Shown here: piece by piece, positions 1-7,728 of the stretch | How positions within the stretch are numbered: the stretch's first letter is position 1 | Layout: each line of letters begins with the position of its first letter | Assembly: GCA_029242765.1 (NCBI GenBank) | Contig: JAQWTJ010000093.1 | Coordinates: forward strand, 1-62,582 | Direction: 5' to 3' | DNA from: Flavobacteriales bacterium | Lineage (GTDB): Bacteria; Bacteroidota; Bacteroidia; Flavobacteriales_D; Sanyastnellaceae | DNA: 62,582 nucleotides | Program-made: the position numbers and the translations under genes | The notes under the pieces: generated by a model | Told to the model about the DNA's origin: nothing | The model's database searches: none | The model's input: only the letters and a program-made list of their open reading frames with translations

Positions 1-541
1 TCAGGGGTTGCAGCAGCAAACTAGGGATAGCCACGTCGAAGGTGTGGGGCGGAGGACAGGCGAATTCGATGTGTTGGTCGAGCCGCAGCGATTCAATTTC
101 TATGTACCGTTTAAGGGTGCATATTTCTTCATCGATGCTGATCCAACCTGCTTCTGCTTGGCGCATAACGCCGGTGACCAACTCGCGGAAGGCTGTCAGG
201 TAAGTGCGACCGCGCAATGTGCGGCCGGCTAAAACGTCGGCGCAAATGCCGTTGAGGGTGTTGAAGATGAAGTGGGGGTTCATCTGGTTTCTCAAAGCAG
301 CCAGCTGAGAGTCGTGCAGGGCGCGACGTTTGGTAAGGTCCAATGCGGCAGCCTGCAATTGGGCGATTTGCACATGTTCGGAACGAGGCGCCTCGATCCG
401 CTTGTCAACTGCACGGCTACGAGCTGTGGCGGTTGAGGCGCGGCCGGGGTTTTTGGAATGGGAAAATTGGCCCAATTTGAAAAAGAGCATTGCCAGAGCT
501 GAGATGCCGAGCAGGAAAAATGCGGAAGGGAGCCACGCCAT
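1..541 (-). CDS. LytS/YehU-type sensor histidine kinase (3' part missing)
   Basis: The reading frame is open from an ATG at 541 to the window edge, 180 codons. One transmembrane segment lies at residues 5-24, then a charged linker or coiled coil, then the His-kinase box NPHFIFNTLNG at 88-98 with phospho-acceptor His90. After it come the helices typical of the family (RYIEIESLRLD and onward) up to LLLQPL, just before the expected ATPase domain, which lies outside the window. Known of the family: these membrane kinases phosphorylate LytTR-type response regulators. The start lies 35 bases after the helicase stop and no ribosome binding site is seen, so it is probably cotranscribed with the helicase gene. 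An ATG at 561 is in another frame. The family call is firm; the signal sensed is unknown. Confidence 0.9.
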   Translation of the reverse strand, partial: MAWLPSAFFLLGISALAMLFFKLGQFSHSKNPGRASTATARSRAVDKRIEAPRSEHVQIAQLQAAALDLTKRRALHDSQLAALRNQMNPHFIFNTLNGICADVLAGRTLRGRTYLTAFRELVTGVMRQAEAGWISIDEEICTLKRYIEIESLRLDQHIEFACPPPHTFDVAIPSLLLQPL

Positions 542-576
542 GCACGTGGAATGTACTCCATCGTCTTGAGAAGCGG

Positions 577-2097
577 TCAGTCCGAGAAGGCGGCGCGCAG
601 CTGTTGCGCAAGTTTGCGCTGGTACTCATCGATGAGCCACGTGCGGTAGTTGGCCGTGGTCTTGGAAATGCACTTGGTGTAGTCGCGCACGCGCTGGTCG
701 ATGTCTTGGTCAAGGTCACCGGCGAGTTCGAGAGCGTGGAACACGTCTTCAGCCACTGGAACAATGAGTTTGGTGTGGTTGGCGATGCTGACCTCGATGG
801 CGGCTTTCGGGCGCTTCCCCGCACGTGTCACGCGCACGTATTCTTCCTTCATGCTAAACTTAGGAGTCTCGGTCAAGTTCAATTTCTTGAGCAAGTCCTC
901 TGGCATTTCATAGACGAAGGTGTCTTCGATTTCCTCATCCGAGTACAGCCCTTCGAGGTAGGCGTTGGGTGCGCGGAAGATGTCAGCCCAATTCACGTGG
1001 GCCGTCCACAAACCAAAGCGCCGTGCATTGTTTCCAAGATCGATAACAGTGAATTGTTTCTTGTTCGGCAATACACGCGAACCCCGACCAATCATCTGAT
1101 GGTAGAGTGTGAGGGACTTTGTGGCACGGTTGAGAATCACCGTTTCAACCCCTGGCTCGTCAAAGCCCGTGGTCAAAATGCTAACCGAAGACAGAATGGC
1201 GTCGTGCTTGGTGTGGAACCAATGCAAAATATCAGCGCGCTCCCTCTCGGAGTGCGTGTTGTCCAAGTGGCGAATTTCCAGCCCCTCTTCCCGGAATAGC
1301 TGGGCCACTTGAAGCGAAGTGTGAATGCCGTTGTTGAAAATCAGTGTTTTGGTGCCCTTGCCTTTCTGTTCGTACGCATAAAGCAACTTTTCCTGCATGA
1401 AGTGATTGCCGTACAAACGCTCGGAGGAGTTCACGGTGTAGTCTCCGTTGATGCCCACCTTGAGCGATTTTAGGTTCACATCGTATGAGTACGTATTGGC
1501 CTGGGCCAAATACTCTTGATCGACCAAGGAATTGATAGACTCCCCCACGATGAGCTCCGAGTAATTGTCCTTCAATGGCAATTTGATGTTCGAAGAGAGT
1601 GGTGTGGCGGTGACGCCCAAGAGGATTTGGTTCTTGAAGTGACCGAACAGCTTACGGAAACTGTTGTAGTGCGCTTCGTCAATGATAACCAAGCCCATGT
1701 TTTGAAAGACGATGTGCTCGTCATTCATCCGGTTATTCAAGGTTTCGACCATGGCCACGAAGCAGTGATGCTCGGTGTCATTTTCAAGCAACTTCAGTTT
1801 GGAGTCGATGATTTTGTTTGAAACACCGATGTCGGTGAGCATTCCGCTGGTCTGCCCAAGCAGCTCGATGCGGTGCGTCAAAATCAACACCTGTTTGCCC
1901 GTTTCCAAGATGTAACGCTTAGCGAGTTCCGAAAAAATCACAGTTTTACCTCCGCCCGTGGGAAGCTGGTACAGCAAGTTATATCTCTCAGGGAAGGACC
2001 GCATGCGGTCCATAATCTTCTCAATAGCAGACTCTTGGTAGCCGTACAAGGTCTTGCCCTTGTTGGATAAAAGTTGTTCCCTGAGTGCGTCGGTCAT
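577..2097 (-). CDS. DEAD/DEAH-box (ResIII-like) superfamily 2 helicase
   Basis: A 506-residue protein with the helicase motifs in order: Walker A QLPTGGGKT at 44-52, DEAH box IIDEAH at 138-143, GVTATP motif III, and QMIGRGSRV as motif VI. The architecture resembles the stand-alone ResIII/UvrB-like ATP-dependent helicases that remodel DNA or RNA. No nuclease or methylase domain is visible and no restriction genes lie nearby, so it is not obviously part of a defence system. The frame is open to 2166, but the start was set at ATG 2097 because the upstream residues look non-protein and a TATTTTTG box ends 14 bases before this ATG. The C-terminal ~110 residues are not recognised. The substrate is unknown. 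Confidence 0.85.
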   Translation of the reverse strand: MTDALREQLLSNKGKTLYGYQESAIEKIMDRMRSFPERYNLLYQLPTGGGKTVIFSELAKRYILETGKQVLILTHRIELLGQTSGMLTDIGVSNKIIDSKLKLLENDTEHHCFVAMVETLNNRMNDEHIVFQNMGLVIIDEAHYNSFRKLFGHFKNQILLGVTATPLSSNIKLPLKDNYSELIVGESINSLVDQEYLAQANTYSYDVNLKSLKVGINGDYTVNSSERLYGNHFMQEKLLYAYEQKGKGTKTLIFNNGIHTSLQVAQLFREEGLEIRHLDNTHSERERADILHWFHTKHDAILSSVSILTTGFDEPGVETVILNRATKSLTLYHQMIGRGSRVLPNKKQFTVIDLGNNARRFGLWTAHVNWADIFRAPNAYLEGLYSDEEIEDTFVYEMPEDLLKKLNLTETPKFSMKEEYVRVTRAGKRPKAAIEVSIANHTKLIVPVAEDVFHALELAGDLDQDIDQRVRDYTKCISKTTANYRTWLIDEYQRKLAQQLRAAFSD

Positions 2098-2111
2098 GAC
2101 AATTCGAGCTG

Positions 2112-2142
2112 CAAAAATACCGATTGAATCACCGGAACGAAA
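2112..2142 (-). promoter_or_regulatory. Bacteroidota-type promoter for the helicase/kinase pair
   Basis: On the minus strand TTTC, a 19-base spacer and TATTTTTG match the Bacteroidota promoter TTTG-N19-TAnnTTTG with one mismatch. The -7 box ends 14 bases before the helicase ATG at 2097. Confidence 0.5.
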
Positions 2143-2145
2143 GCC

Positions 2146-2153
2146 TAAATTGA
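2146..2153 (+). promoter_or_regulatory. putative -7 box before ung
   Basis: TAAATTGA is close to TAnnTTTG and lies 25 bases before the ung ATG at 2179. The same octamer occurs before ligA (54752). No convincing -33 element was found. Confidence 0.3.
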
Positions 2154-2178
2154 ATTTCCTTCGCACTTCTTGTCAACG

Positions 2179-2880
2179 ATGGCCGTATTACTCTCTGATC
2201 AAATCGAAATGTTGTCGCCCGCTTGGCGTGGTATTTTAGGGGCTCTGCGCGATGAAGATTGGTTTGTGGAGTTGGAAGAGGCATTGGATTCTGCCTTTCA
2301 TGAAGGCCAACCGCCCTGCGCACCTAGGCCCTCAGATTGGTTGCGAGCTTTGCGCTTTTGTGAACCCTCCGACGTCCGGGTGATGATCACTGGTCAGGAC
2401 CCGTATCACGGTGTGGGCCAGGCAAATGGATTGGCATTTTCGGTGGGATCAGGTCAGAAATTGCCGCCAAGTTTGCGCAATATTTTCAAGGAAATTGGTC
2501 CGGATGGAAACGGCTTTCCACGGGTGGACGGGAACCTGTCTGATTGGGCGGAAAGCGGTGTGCTGCTGCTTAACGACGTACTCACCGTGGAGTTGGGGCA
2601 ACCCGGATCTCATGGATATATGCCATGGTGTCGTTTCACTTCGGCCATCATAGAAGTTCTGGATTTCCGACCGGTGGCCTTTCTGCTGTGGGGCGCCCAT
2701 GCCCGTCGGCACGCTGGGGCCATTGCCAGCAGCTCCGTAAATCAGCAACACCTGATTCTTGAAGCGCCTCATCCTAGCCCGTTGTCCGCTTACCGCGGGT
2801 TTTTCGATTGCGGCCATTTTGAAGCTGTGAATGACTGGCTTCGAAAGCGGGGAGAGGCCCCCGTGAATTGGCATGGATAG
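2179..2880 (+). CDS. ung: uracil-DNA glycosylase, family 1
   Basis: This protein removes uracil from DNA by cleaving the N-glycosidic bond, the first step of base excision repair. The 233-residue protein has the water-activating motif ITGQDPYHG (catalytic Asp74), the uracil-binding segment LLLNDVLTV, and the DNA-loop motif HPSPLS near residue 197, all typical of family 1, and its length is normal. ATG 2179 is preferred over an in-frame TTG at 2170 because UDGs start close to this point. It is divergent from the helicase gene with 81 bases between starts. It probably forms its own unit, since hisS downstream has its own -7 box. Confidence 0.97.
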   Translation: MAVLLSDQIEMLSPAWRGILGALRDEDWFVELEEALDSAFHEGQPPCAPRPSDWLRALRFCEPSDVRVMITGQDPYHGVGQANGLAFSVGSGQKLPPSLRNIFKEIGPDGNGFPRVDGNLSDWAESGVLLLNDVLTVELGQPGSHGYMPWCRFTSAIIEVLDFRPVAFLLWGAHARRHAGAIASSSVNQQHLILEAPHPSPLSAYRGFFDCGHFEAVNDWLRKRGEAPVNWHG

Positions 2881-2900
2881 CCGCGTCTTGGTTGAGAAGG

Positions 2901-2927
2901 TTTGAGCCTGTTCCATTGGTACATTTG
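2901..2927 (+). promoter_or_regulatory. putative hisS promoter
   Basis: TTTG (2901-2904), 15 bases, then TACATTTG (2920-2927), a perfect TAnnTTTG box, 49 bases before the hisS ATG. The spacer is shorter than the usual 17-19. Confidence 0.4.
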
Positions 2928-2976
2928 ACACCACAATGCAATTGACACCTCAAGCGCACGCCATCAGCTGAACGAA

Positions 2977-4338
2977 ATGAGCAAGCCGAGCATTCCCAAA
3001 GGAACCCGTGATTTTGCGCCCCAGGTGATGGCGCGCAGGCAGTGGATTTTCGACACTATTCGTTCGTCTTTTGCTCGGCGGGGGTTTCAGGCCATCGAAA
3101 CGCCTGCGCTTGAAAATCTATCGACGCTCACGGGTAAATACGGGGAAGAGGGCGACCAGCTGATTTTTAAAGTGCTGAACAACGGGGACTTTCTGGCCAA
3201 GGCGGACGGGCAAGTTTTGGACGAACGCGATAGCAAGCGCTTGGCGTTTCAGATTTCGAAAAAGGCGCTCCGATACGATCTCACCGTGCCTTTTGCTCGG
3301 TTTGTGGCCATGCACCGCAATGAGCTTCAGCTTCCTTTCAAGCGCTACCAAATTCAAACCGTGTGGCGCGGCGACCGCCCGGGCCGGGGTCGTTATCAAG
3401 AGTTCACGCAATGCGATGCTGACATCATCGGTTCGGAGGGGCTGCTCAACGAGCTCGAACTCGTGGAGTTGTTCCACGAAGCTTTGGGCGATTTGGGCTT
3501 GCCCGGTGTTCGAATTCATATGAATGACCGCAGAATTCTAGCTGGTTTTGCAGCGAGTTGTGGGGTGAGTGAGCGCCTGACCGATTTAACGGTGGCCATC
3601 GACAAGTTCGACAAGGTGGGCATCGAGGGGGTCCTGCGCGAATTGGAAACCCAGAGCTTTTCAAGCGAGGTGCAGGCGGCTGCGGGGCAACTGTTCGCCA
3701 TTAAAGGGGCTGGGACTGATGCAATGGTTGAGCTAGAAAAGACATTTGACCACCCGTTGATCTCCGCCGGCTTGGCCGACATGCGCCAGCTTTGGAACTG
3801 GGCAGCTCAGCGTGGCATCAGCTCGCCTGAGCTCGTTTTTTCACCGGGACTGGCCCGCGGCCTGGATTACTACACGGGTGCCATATTTGAGGTGCGCATT
3901 GAGGATTCTCCGGTGGGCAGTGTCTGTGGCGGGGGACGTTACGCTGATTTGACAGGTATCTTCGGGTGGAAGGGTGTCAGCGGCGTGGGCATTTCCTTTG
4001 GTGCGGACCGCATTTACGACGTACTCGAACATTTCGATGCCTTCCCCGACGCGGCGGCCTGTGCCACCGACGTGCTGGTGATGCACATGGGCGATGCGAC
4101 CTTGGATGCCTCGCTCGATGCGGCAGCGCGATTGCGTTCAAGCGGCCGAGTTGTTGAGATGTACCCCGACTCCGCAAAGCTGAAGAAGCAGTTCAAATAT
4201 GCTGATGATCGCGGCATTGCTTGGGCGGTGGTGATCGGTGAGGATGAATGGGCCTCAAAAAAGCTCACGCTTAGAAACATGAGGACTTCGGAGCAGCTAA
4301 CCCTAGAGCTTGAAGAGGCCATCAAACGCCTATGCTGA
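2977..4338 (+). CDS. hisS: histidyl-tRNA synthetase
   Basis: A class II aminoacyl-tRNA synthetase of 453 residues that charges tRNA-His with histidine in the cytoplasm. It shows the N-terminal KGTRDF signature, motif 2 with RGDRPGRGRYQEF near residue 131, the histidine-binding segment GLARGLDYYTG near 291, GGGRYADL, motif 3 with GVGISFGADR, and a C-terminal anticodon-binding domain (about 360-453). Length and order are normal. Its last 9 bases overlap, tail to tail, the end of the minus-strand gene at 4330-5112, so no separate terminator fits between them. Confidence 0.98.
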   Translation: MSKPSIPKGTRDFAPQVMARRQWIFDTIRSSFARRGFQAIETPALENLSTLTGKYGEEGDQLIFKVLNNGDFLAKADGQVLDERDSKRLAFQISKKALRYDLTVPFARFVAMHRNELQLPFKRYQIQTVWRGDRPGRGRYQEFTQCDADIIGSEGLLNELELVELFHEALGDLGLPGVRIHMNDRRILAGFAASCGVSERLTDLTVAIDKFDKVGIEGVLRELETQSFSSEVQAAAGQLFAIKGAGTDAMVELEKTFDHPLISAGLADMRQLWNWAAQRGISSPELVFSPGLARGLDYYTGAIFEVRIEDSPVGSVCGGGRYADLTGIFGWKGVSGVGISFGADRIYDVLEHFDAFPDAAACATDVLVMHMGDATLDASLDAAARLRSSGRVVEMYPDSAKLKKQFKYADDRGIAWAVVIGEDEWASKKLTLRNMRTSEQLTLELEEAIKRLC

Positions 4339-5112
4339 CGGGGTTGGGGCGTTGCCCCACGGCAAAGTCAAGCACAACAGCCCCGGCTCACTTCGCAAGA
4401 GGCCGCCCGATTTGAAAATGGTATGAATCAAGGGGTGGTCAGCTTTCAAAGTGGCCGAGACGCCTTCGCAAAGCAGCGTCAACCCACGGTCTGTTGTTTC
4501 CCAGCGAATCGAAAATCCATCTTTCTCAATTTCTTGGCGCAAGGCACACATGCCCCATTGCTCCACCACGCTAAGCAGATGCAGGACGTTGGCTAGGGCT
4601 CCGTCTCGCGCATGCGCCCGCATTTCATCGGGCACTTCATAAGCGATGCGTACGGCCTCGAGCGAGTCCAAAAATTTCACCCAACGGCCCACCTGGTCTG
4701 CCGCCTGATCCGCGGACAGCCACGGCTGGTCCGAGGCCATGAATACATTGCGCAAATGCGTTGAAAAGCGGCTCACACACTCTGCGGCTTGATCTGGAGA
4801 TGCCCCTTCAATGCGGCGGTCTATGCGCCCGATCAGCTCGTCCAAATCTTCAGGGTTTCCACGGGTGAGCAGCACGCTAGATTCGAGTTTTAATAGCCGT
4901 TGATTGATGATCTCACGCTCTTTTAAGCGCATCAACTCATCCTGCCACATCGCGCTCTCAGGAACGCTCTGCGGGGTCGTTTGTTGCAGTCTGTCTGCAC
5001 CGGGGTCGTCCTCGTGATTTCGTCCTGCGTGCAATCTCCCCATTGCAAAGGCGGCCATTGCCACAGCGCTTCCAGCACCTGCCCAAAGGGCCCACAGTGT
5101 CCAAAGGCTCAT
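4330..5112 (-). CDS. membrane protein resembling a degenerate LytS-type kinase
   Basis: 260 residues. The N terminus has one transmembrane segment (about 4-25), followed by a polar linker. Residues 109-165 line up by eye with the helices after the His box of the LytS-type kinase at the start of this window (R.VFMASDQPWLSADQ against TGVMRQAEAGWISIDE), but the NPHFIFN box is replaced by unrelated sequence and no N or G boxes of an ATPase domain are clear. It therefore looks like a kinase relative that lost its phospho-acceptor; this is inference from one comparison. The start overlaps the meaB stop by 4 bases (ATGA), so it is the second gene of a meaB operon and probably translated by coupling. 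Function unknown. Confidence 0.75.
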   Translation of the reverse strand: MSLWTLWALWAGAGSAVAMAAFAMGRLHAGRNHEDDPGADRLQQTTPQSVPESAMWQDELMRLKEREIINQRLLKLESSVLLTRGNPEDLDELIGRIDRRIEGASPDQAAECVSRFSTHLRNVFMASDQPWLSADQAADQVGRWVKFLDSLEAVRIAYEVPDEMRAHARDGALANVLHLLSVVEQWGMCALRQEIEKDGFSIRWETTDRGLTLLCEGVSATLKADHPLIHTIFKSGGLLRSEPGLLCLTLPWGNAPTPSA

Positions 5113-6161
5113 GCGCCGGAAATAAGTTTTTCGATCGCTGAGTAGGGGGTGGTTCGCCCGGCCTTGACGTCAATGACGGCCTGGTCCCAGCCTTCGGAAA
5201 AGCCCGGTCGATCTCTCAAGAATTGCAAGGCGCTCGCCCGCACGAGCCGATTCAAAGACCCTATTCGCTGCTCAACACGTAGTGCTTCGTACTGCCCAGA
5301 GGTCCGAAGCAGCGCCTCGCGCTCCCTTAAGATTTCCAGAAAATCCGGCACGCCATCGCCCTGTAAAGCGCTCAGGGCAATCACTTGACAGGCCTCCCCG
5401 CTGGGAGGCGGAGGCAACATATCTAACGCCCGAACATAACGAGCTGTTGCTGCCTTAGCGCGCTCCACATTGTCTCCGTCGCATTTGTTCACCAGTAGAA
5501 CATCCGCCCATTCCAACACCCCGCGTTTAATGCCCTGCAGCTCATCGCCCGCACCGGCGATGAGCACCAAAACAAAAAAGTCCGTTAGTTCGCGCACCTC
5601 GGTCTCACTTTGCCCCACACCTACGGTCTCCACCACGATGCGGTCAAATCCCGCCGCTTCGCACAGCACGATGGCCTCTCCCGTCGCTCGAGCTACCCCG
5701 CCTAAGGTCTGACCCGCTGGGCTTGGCCGCACGAATGCCTCAGTCGATCGGGCCAACTCATCCATGCGCGTTTTATCGCCCAGCACGCTGCCACCCGTGC
5801 GCCGGCTCGAGGGGTCCACAGCCAGCACTGCAACGCGCTGCCCTTTGGCTATCCACGCCAGCCCTATGCGCTCGATTAAGGTGCTTTTTCCGGCCCCCGG
5901 AACGCCCGTCACGCCCACACGCACCGATTTCCCCGAGAAGGGGAGCAGCCGTTTAAGCAGTTGTTCGGCAGCTCGTCGGTCCTGAGGCCTCTCGCTTTCC
6001 ACCAATGAAATGCCTCGGGCCAGCATCTTGCGATCTCCCGCAACAATAGCCTCCCCCCATTTTGCAATGACCTCTTGGCTTGGCGCATGTTTCGAACGGA
6101 TACGTTCGATCGCAGCACGGCTTGCATTTTCTTGTGAACTTGGAGATGAGGCCTTGGGCAT
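5109..6161 (-). CDS. meaB: MeaB/ArgK-family G-protein chaperone of methylmalonyl-CoA mutase
   Basis: A 350-residue SIMIBI-class GTPase. Known role: it guards and reloads the B12-dependent methylmalonyl-CoA mutase. The P-loop GVPGAGKST lies at 86-94, followed by the family's AVDPSSRRTGGSVLGDKTRM segment, the ETVGVGQSE switch and the NKCD base-recognition motif. The C-terminal dimerisation arm is present. The mutase genes themselves are not in the window. The downstream degenerate kinase-like gene overlaps by 4 bases. A TAACTTTC box ends 5 bases before the ATG, which would give an almost leaderless mRNA. Confidence 0.95.
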   Translation of the reverse strand: MPKASSPSSQENASRAAIERIRSKHAPSQEVIAKWGEAIVAGDRKMLARGISLVESERPQDRRAAEQLLKRLLPFSGKSVRVGVTGVPGAGKSTLIERIGLAWIAKGQRVAVLAVDPSSRRTGGSVLGDKTRMDELARSTEAFVRPSPAGQTLGGVARATGEAIVLCEAAGFDRIVVETVGVGQSETEVRELTDFFVLVLIAGAGDELQGIKRGVLEWADVLLVNKCDGDNVERAKAATARYVRALDMLPPPPSGEACQVIALSALQGDGVPDFLEILREREALLRTSGQYEALRVEQRIGSLNRLVRASALQFLRDRPGFSEGWDQAVIDVKAGRTTPYSAIEKLISGA

Positions 6162-6166
6162 TGGCC

Positions 6167-6174
6167 GAAAGTTA
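6167..6174 (-). promoter_or_regulatory. putative -7 box of meaB, very short leader
   Basis: TAACTTTC matches 7 of 8 bases of TAnnTTTG (both n positions counted as matching) and ends 5 bases before the meaB ATG at 6161. Confidence 0.35.
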
Positions 6175-6179
6175 GGATT

Positions 6180-6187
6180 TAGATTGC
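6180..6187 (+). promoter_or_regulatory. putative -7 box of the gene at 6194
   Basis: TAGATTGC ends 6 bases before ATG 6194, back to back with the meaB box. TTG triplets at 6154 and 6161 are possible -33 parts. Confidence 0.35.
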
Positions 6188-6193
6188 ACCCCG

Positions 6194-6946
6194 ATGAAAA
6201 AGCTTTACGGTGGTCTTAATTTTCTTGTCAGTGCCACTAGCATCATGACCTTGTTCTCCTTGGTTTTTTTCTCTCAGGCTCAAGCTCAATCCGTCTCAAG
6301 CTCGCAGAACCTCCAAATTCGCGGCCAAGTCATCGGCCCTGACCAGCGTGGAATCCCCGGCTGTATGGTCGTCAATCGCAGCACGGGCGCTGGCCGTTTC
6401 GGTAGCGCTGAAGGGCGCTATGCTTGGACGGTCCGCACAGGGGATACGCTGCATTTCGGAGCTATCGGCTTTCACACGGCTGTACGCATTGCAGGATTTG
6501 ACATCGCCGATAGCACGGAGCAAATCATTGAACTTCGCCCTTTGCAAGTGGCCCTGGCCACAGCTGAAATCATTGCCCCGAGAACGCTTCGTCAAATCGT
6601 AGAGGATATTGAAACGCTCGGCTACAAAGAGCAGGATTATCGCACTTCTGGCGTGGATGCATTCCAGAGCCCGATTACATTTCTATACGAGCAGTTTTCA
6701 CGGCGCGAGCGATCCATACGTCAGGTCATCCGCATGGAAAACGACGACCGCCGTCGCGCGCTGCTTAAGGAGCTTTTGATGCAATACGTGGACTATGATA
6801 TCGTTGAGCTGTCCTCCGAAGAGTTTGACAACTTTATCGACTTTGTAGATCCCGGCGACGATTTGCTCCAGGCTCTCACCCAATACGAGTTCATCCTTTG
6901 GACACGTGAGCGTTTTATCGCTTGGCAGCTTCAACCTGCGCACTGA
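6194..6946 (+). CDS. exported protein with carboxypeptidase-regulatory-like domain
   Basis: 250 residues. A signal peptide occupies about 1-32 and ends SQAQAQS. Residues 41-118 form a CarboxypepD_reg-like beta-sandwich domain (IRGQVIGPDQRGIPG then TGAGRFGSAEGRYAW), the module that in Bacteroidota precedes TonB receptors or stands alone in periplasmic proteins. The rest, about 125-250, is helical and charged, with the segment SRRERSIRQVIRMENDDRRR, and is not recognised. No TonB plug or barrel follows, so it is a stand-alone protein of this type, which are common and mostly uncharacterised. It is divergent from meaB. A weak hairpin lies after the stop (6954-6974). Confidence 0.85.
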   Translation: MKKLYGGLNFLVSATSIMTLFSLVFFSQAQAQSVSSSQNLQIRGQVIGPDQRGIPGCMVVNRSTGAGRFGSAEGRYAWTVRTGDTLHFGAIGFHTAVRIAGFDIADSTEQIIELRPLQVALATAEIIAPRTLRQIVEDIETLGYKEQDYRTSGVDAFQSPITFLYEQFSRRERSIRQVIRMENDDRRRALLKELLMQYVDYDIVELSSEEFDNFIDFVDPGDDLLQALTQYEFILWTRERFIAWQLQPAH

Positions 6947-6953
6947 CGCTGGT

Positions 6954-6974
6954 GCGCTCCCCCTATAGGAGTGC
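6954..6974. terminator. possible bidirectional terminator hairpin without U-tract
   Basis: GCGCTCC and GGAGTGC (one G:U pair) form a 7-bp stem with a 7-base loop between the convergent genes ending at 6946 and 6997. No T-run follows, so the call is weak. Confidence 0.25.
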
Positions 6975-6996
6975 GGCGAGAAATACGCGGGTCTAT

Positions 6997-7344
6997 TTAC
7001 TCGAGGAAGGAGCTGTCGAGGTAGAAGGTGAAGGCTTTGAAAACTAGACCGGTGCAGGCGATAGCGACTGCAACAAGGCGCACGTTGCGGCCGCGCAACG
7101 AGCGTTTCCCGTAGTCGTCAAACCTCACTACGATGTCGAGGAATATGGCGGCAGCGGCCAGCCCTTCAATCCACGTGAGGATGCCCTTGTTTGCTTGGGC
7201 CTGATCCATGAGCGAAGCGAGGCCATTGGCCAACGCACCTGAGCCCAGTCCGATGACGTCGAGCAAAAAGGCAAGGTTGTACACGACGGCCAAAACCAGG
7301 GCGATGTCAAGGATGCGTTGGTCTGCAGAGGGTGCGCTTTTCAT
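6997..7344 (-). CDS. small integral membrane protein, three or four helices
   Basis: 115 residues starting MKSAPSADQR. Hydrophobic segments lie at about 11-32, 48-67 and 86-105, with a basic loop (KRSLRGRNVRL) between the last two. The frame is open upstream to 7494, but those residues look like random translation, and a TACCTTCG box sits 7 bases before ATG 7344. I do not recognise the family; the acidic residue within segment three (FLDIVVRFDD) and the basic loop are the only notable features. It is convergent with the gene ending at 6946 and divergent from the small lipoprotein at 7504. No function can be given. Confidence 0.65.
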   Translation of the reverse strand: MKSAPSADQRILDIALVLAVVYNLAFLLDVIGLGSGALANGLASLMDQAQANKGILTWIEGLAAAAIFLDIVVRFDDYGKRSLRGRNVRLVAVAIACTGLVFKAFTFYLDSSFLE

Positions 7345-7351
7345 GGTGCGG

Positions 7352-7359
7352 CGAAGGTA
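7352..7359 (-). promoter_or_regulatory. putative -7 box of the membrane protein at 7344
   Basis: TACCTTCG ends 7 bases before ATG 7344. This is a loose match to TAnnTTTG. Confidence 0.25.
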
Positions 7360-7466
7360 GGGGGAGGCGAAATGGATTCGGCCTAGGAGCGGAATTGAAT
7401 TGGCATTATCGACGATTACAAAACGGGGATGCAACCTTTGGCGGTCGAGAAGCAATAAAGAAGGTG

Positions 7467-7474
7467 TAAGTTTG
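7467..7474 (+). promoter_or_regulatory. putative -7 box of the small lipoprotein gene
   Basis: TAAGTTTG is a perfect TAnnTTTG, 29 bases before ATG 7504. A TTTG lies 26 bases upstream (7437-7440), longer than the usual spacer. Confidence 0.35.
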
Positions 7475-7503
7475 TTGCTTCCCTGTACCTGCAAGTATTA
7501 GAG

Positions 7504-7704
7504 ATGTCGAAAGAAATCAACCGCTCCTCCCTCGAGTTTCACGAGCGCGCCCAGCGCCTGATAGTGGCCACTCTCGGCGCATTATTTATAGCAGTTTTGA
7601 TGACATCATGCACGCGCCATAAGAAGTCGTGCAGCGCCTATGACGGTGTGCGTTGTGAGCAGGTCGTGGAGAAGATTGCTCAGGTAGAACGAGCCCGGGA
7701 CTGA
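7504..7704 (+). CDS. small lipoprotein with Cys-Ser-Ala-Tyr motif
   Basis: 66 residues. A basic N-region is followed by the hydrophobic stretch LIVATLGALFIAVLMTSC, which ends in a lipobox with Cys36. The mature part is only about 30 residues and contains KKSCSAYDG. From memory, short Bacteroidota lipoproteins often carry a C-x-AY motif soon after the lipid-anchored Cys; their function is unknown. The unusually long pre-lipobox region (35 residues) leaves the start open, though no later ATG gives a complete signal sequence. It lies 24 bases before the OmpA/phosphatase-like lipoprotein and points the same way. Confidence 0.6.
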   Translation: MSKEINRSSLEFHERAQRLIVATLGALFIAVLMTSCTRHKKSCSAYDGVRCEQVVEKIAQVERARD

Positions 7705-7712
7705 CGCGCTTT

Positions 7713-7720
7713 TACTTTCG
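7713..7720 (+). promoter_or_regulatory. putative -7 box of the OmpA/phosphatase-like gene
   Basis: TACTTTCG ends 8 bases before ATG 7729, just after the stop of the small lipoprotein gene. Confidence 0.3.
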
Positions 7721-7728
7721 CGCTGTTC

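Noticed and set aside
490-1299. Long plus-strand ORF opposite the helicase gene
   Set aside because: It is antisense to a gene with clear helicase motifs, and its translation shows no domain pattern.
577-2097. Helicase as part of a restriction or defence island
   Set aside because: No nuclease, methylase or other defence gene adjoins it, and composition does not differ from the surroundings.
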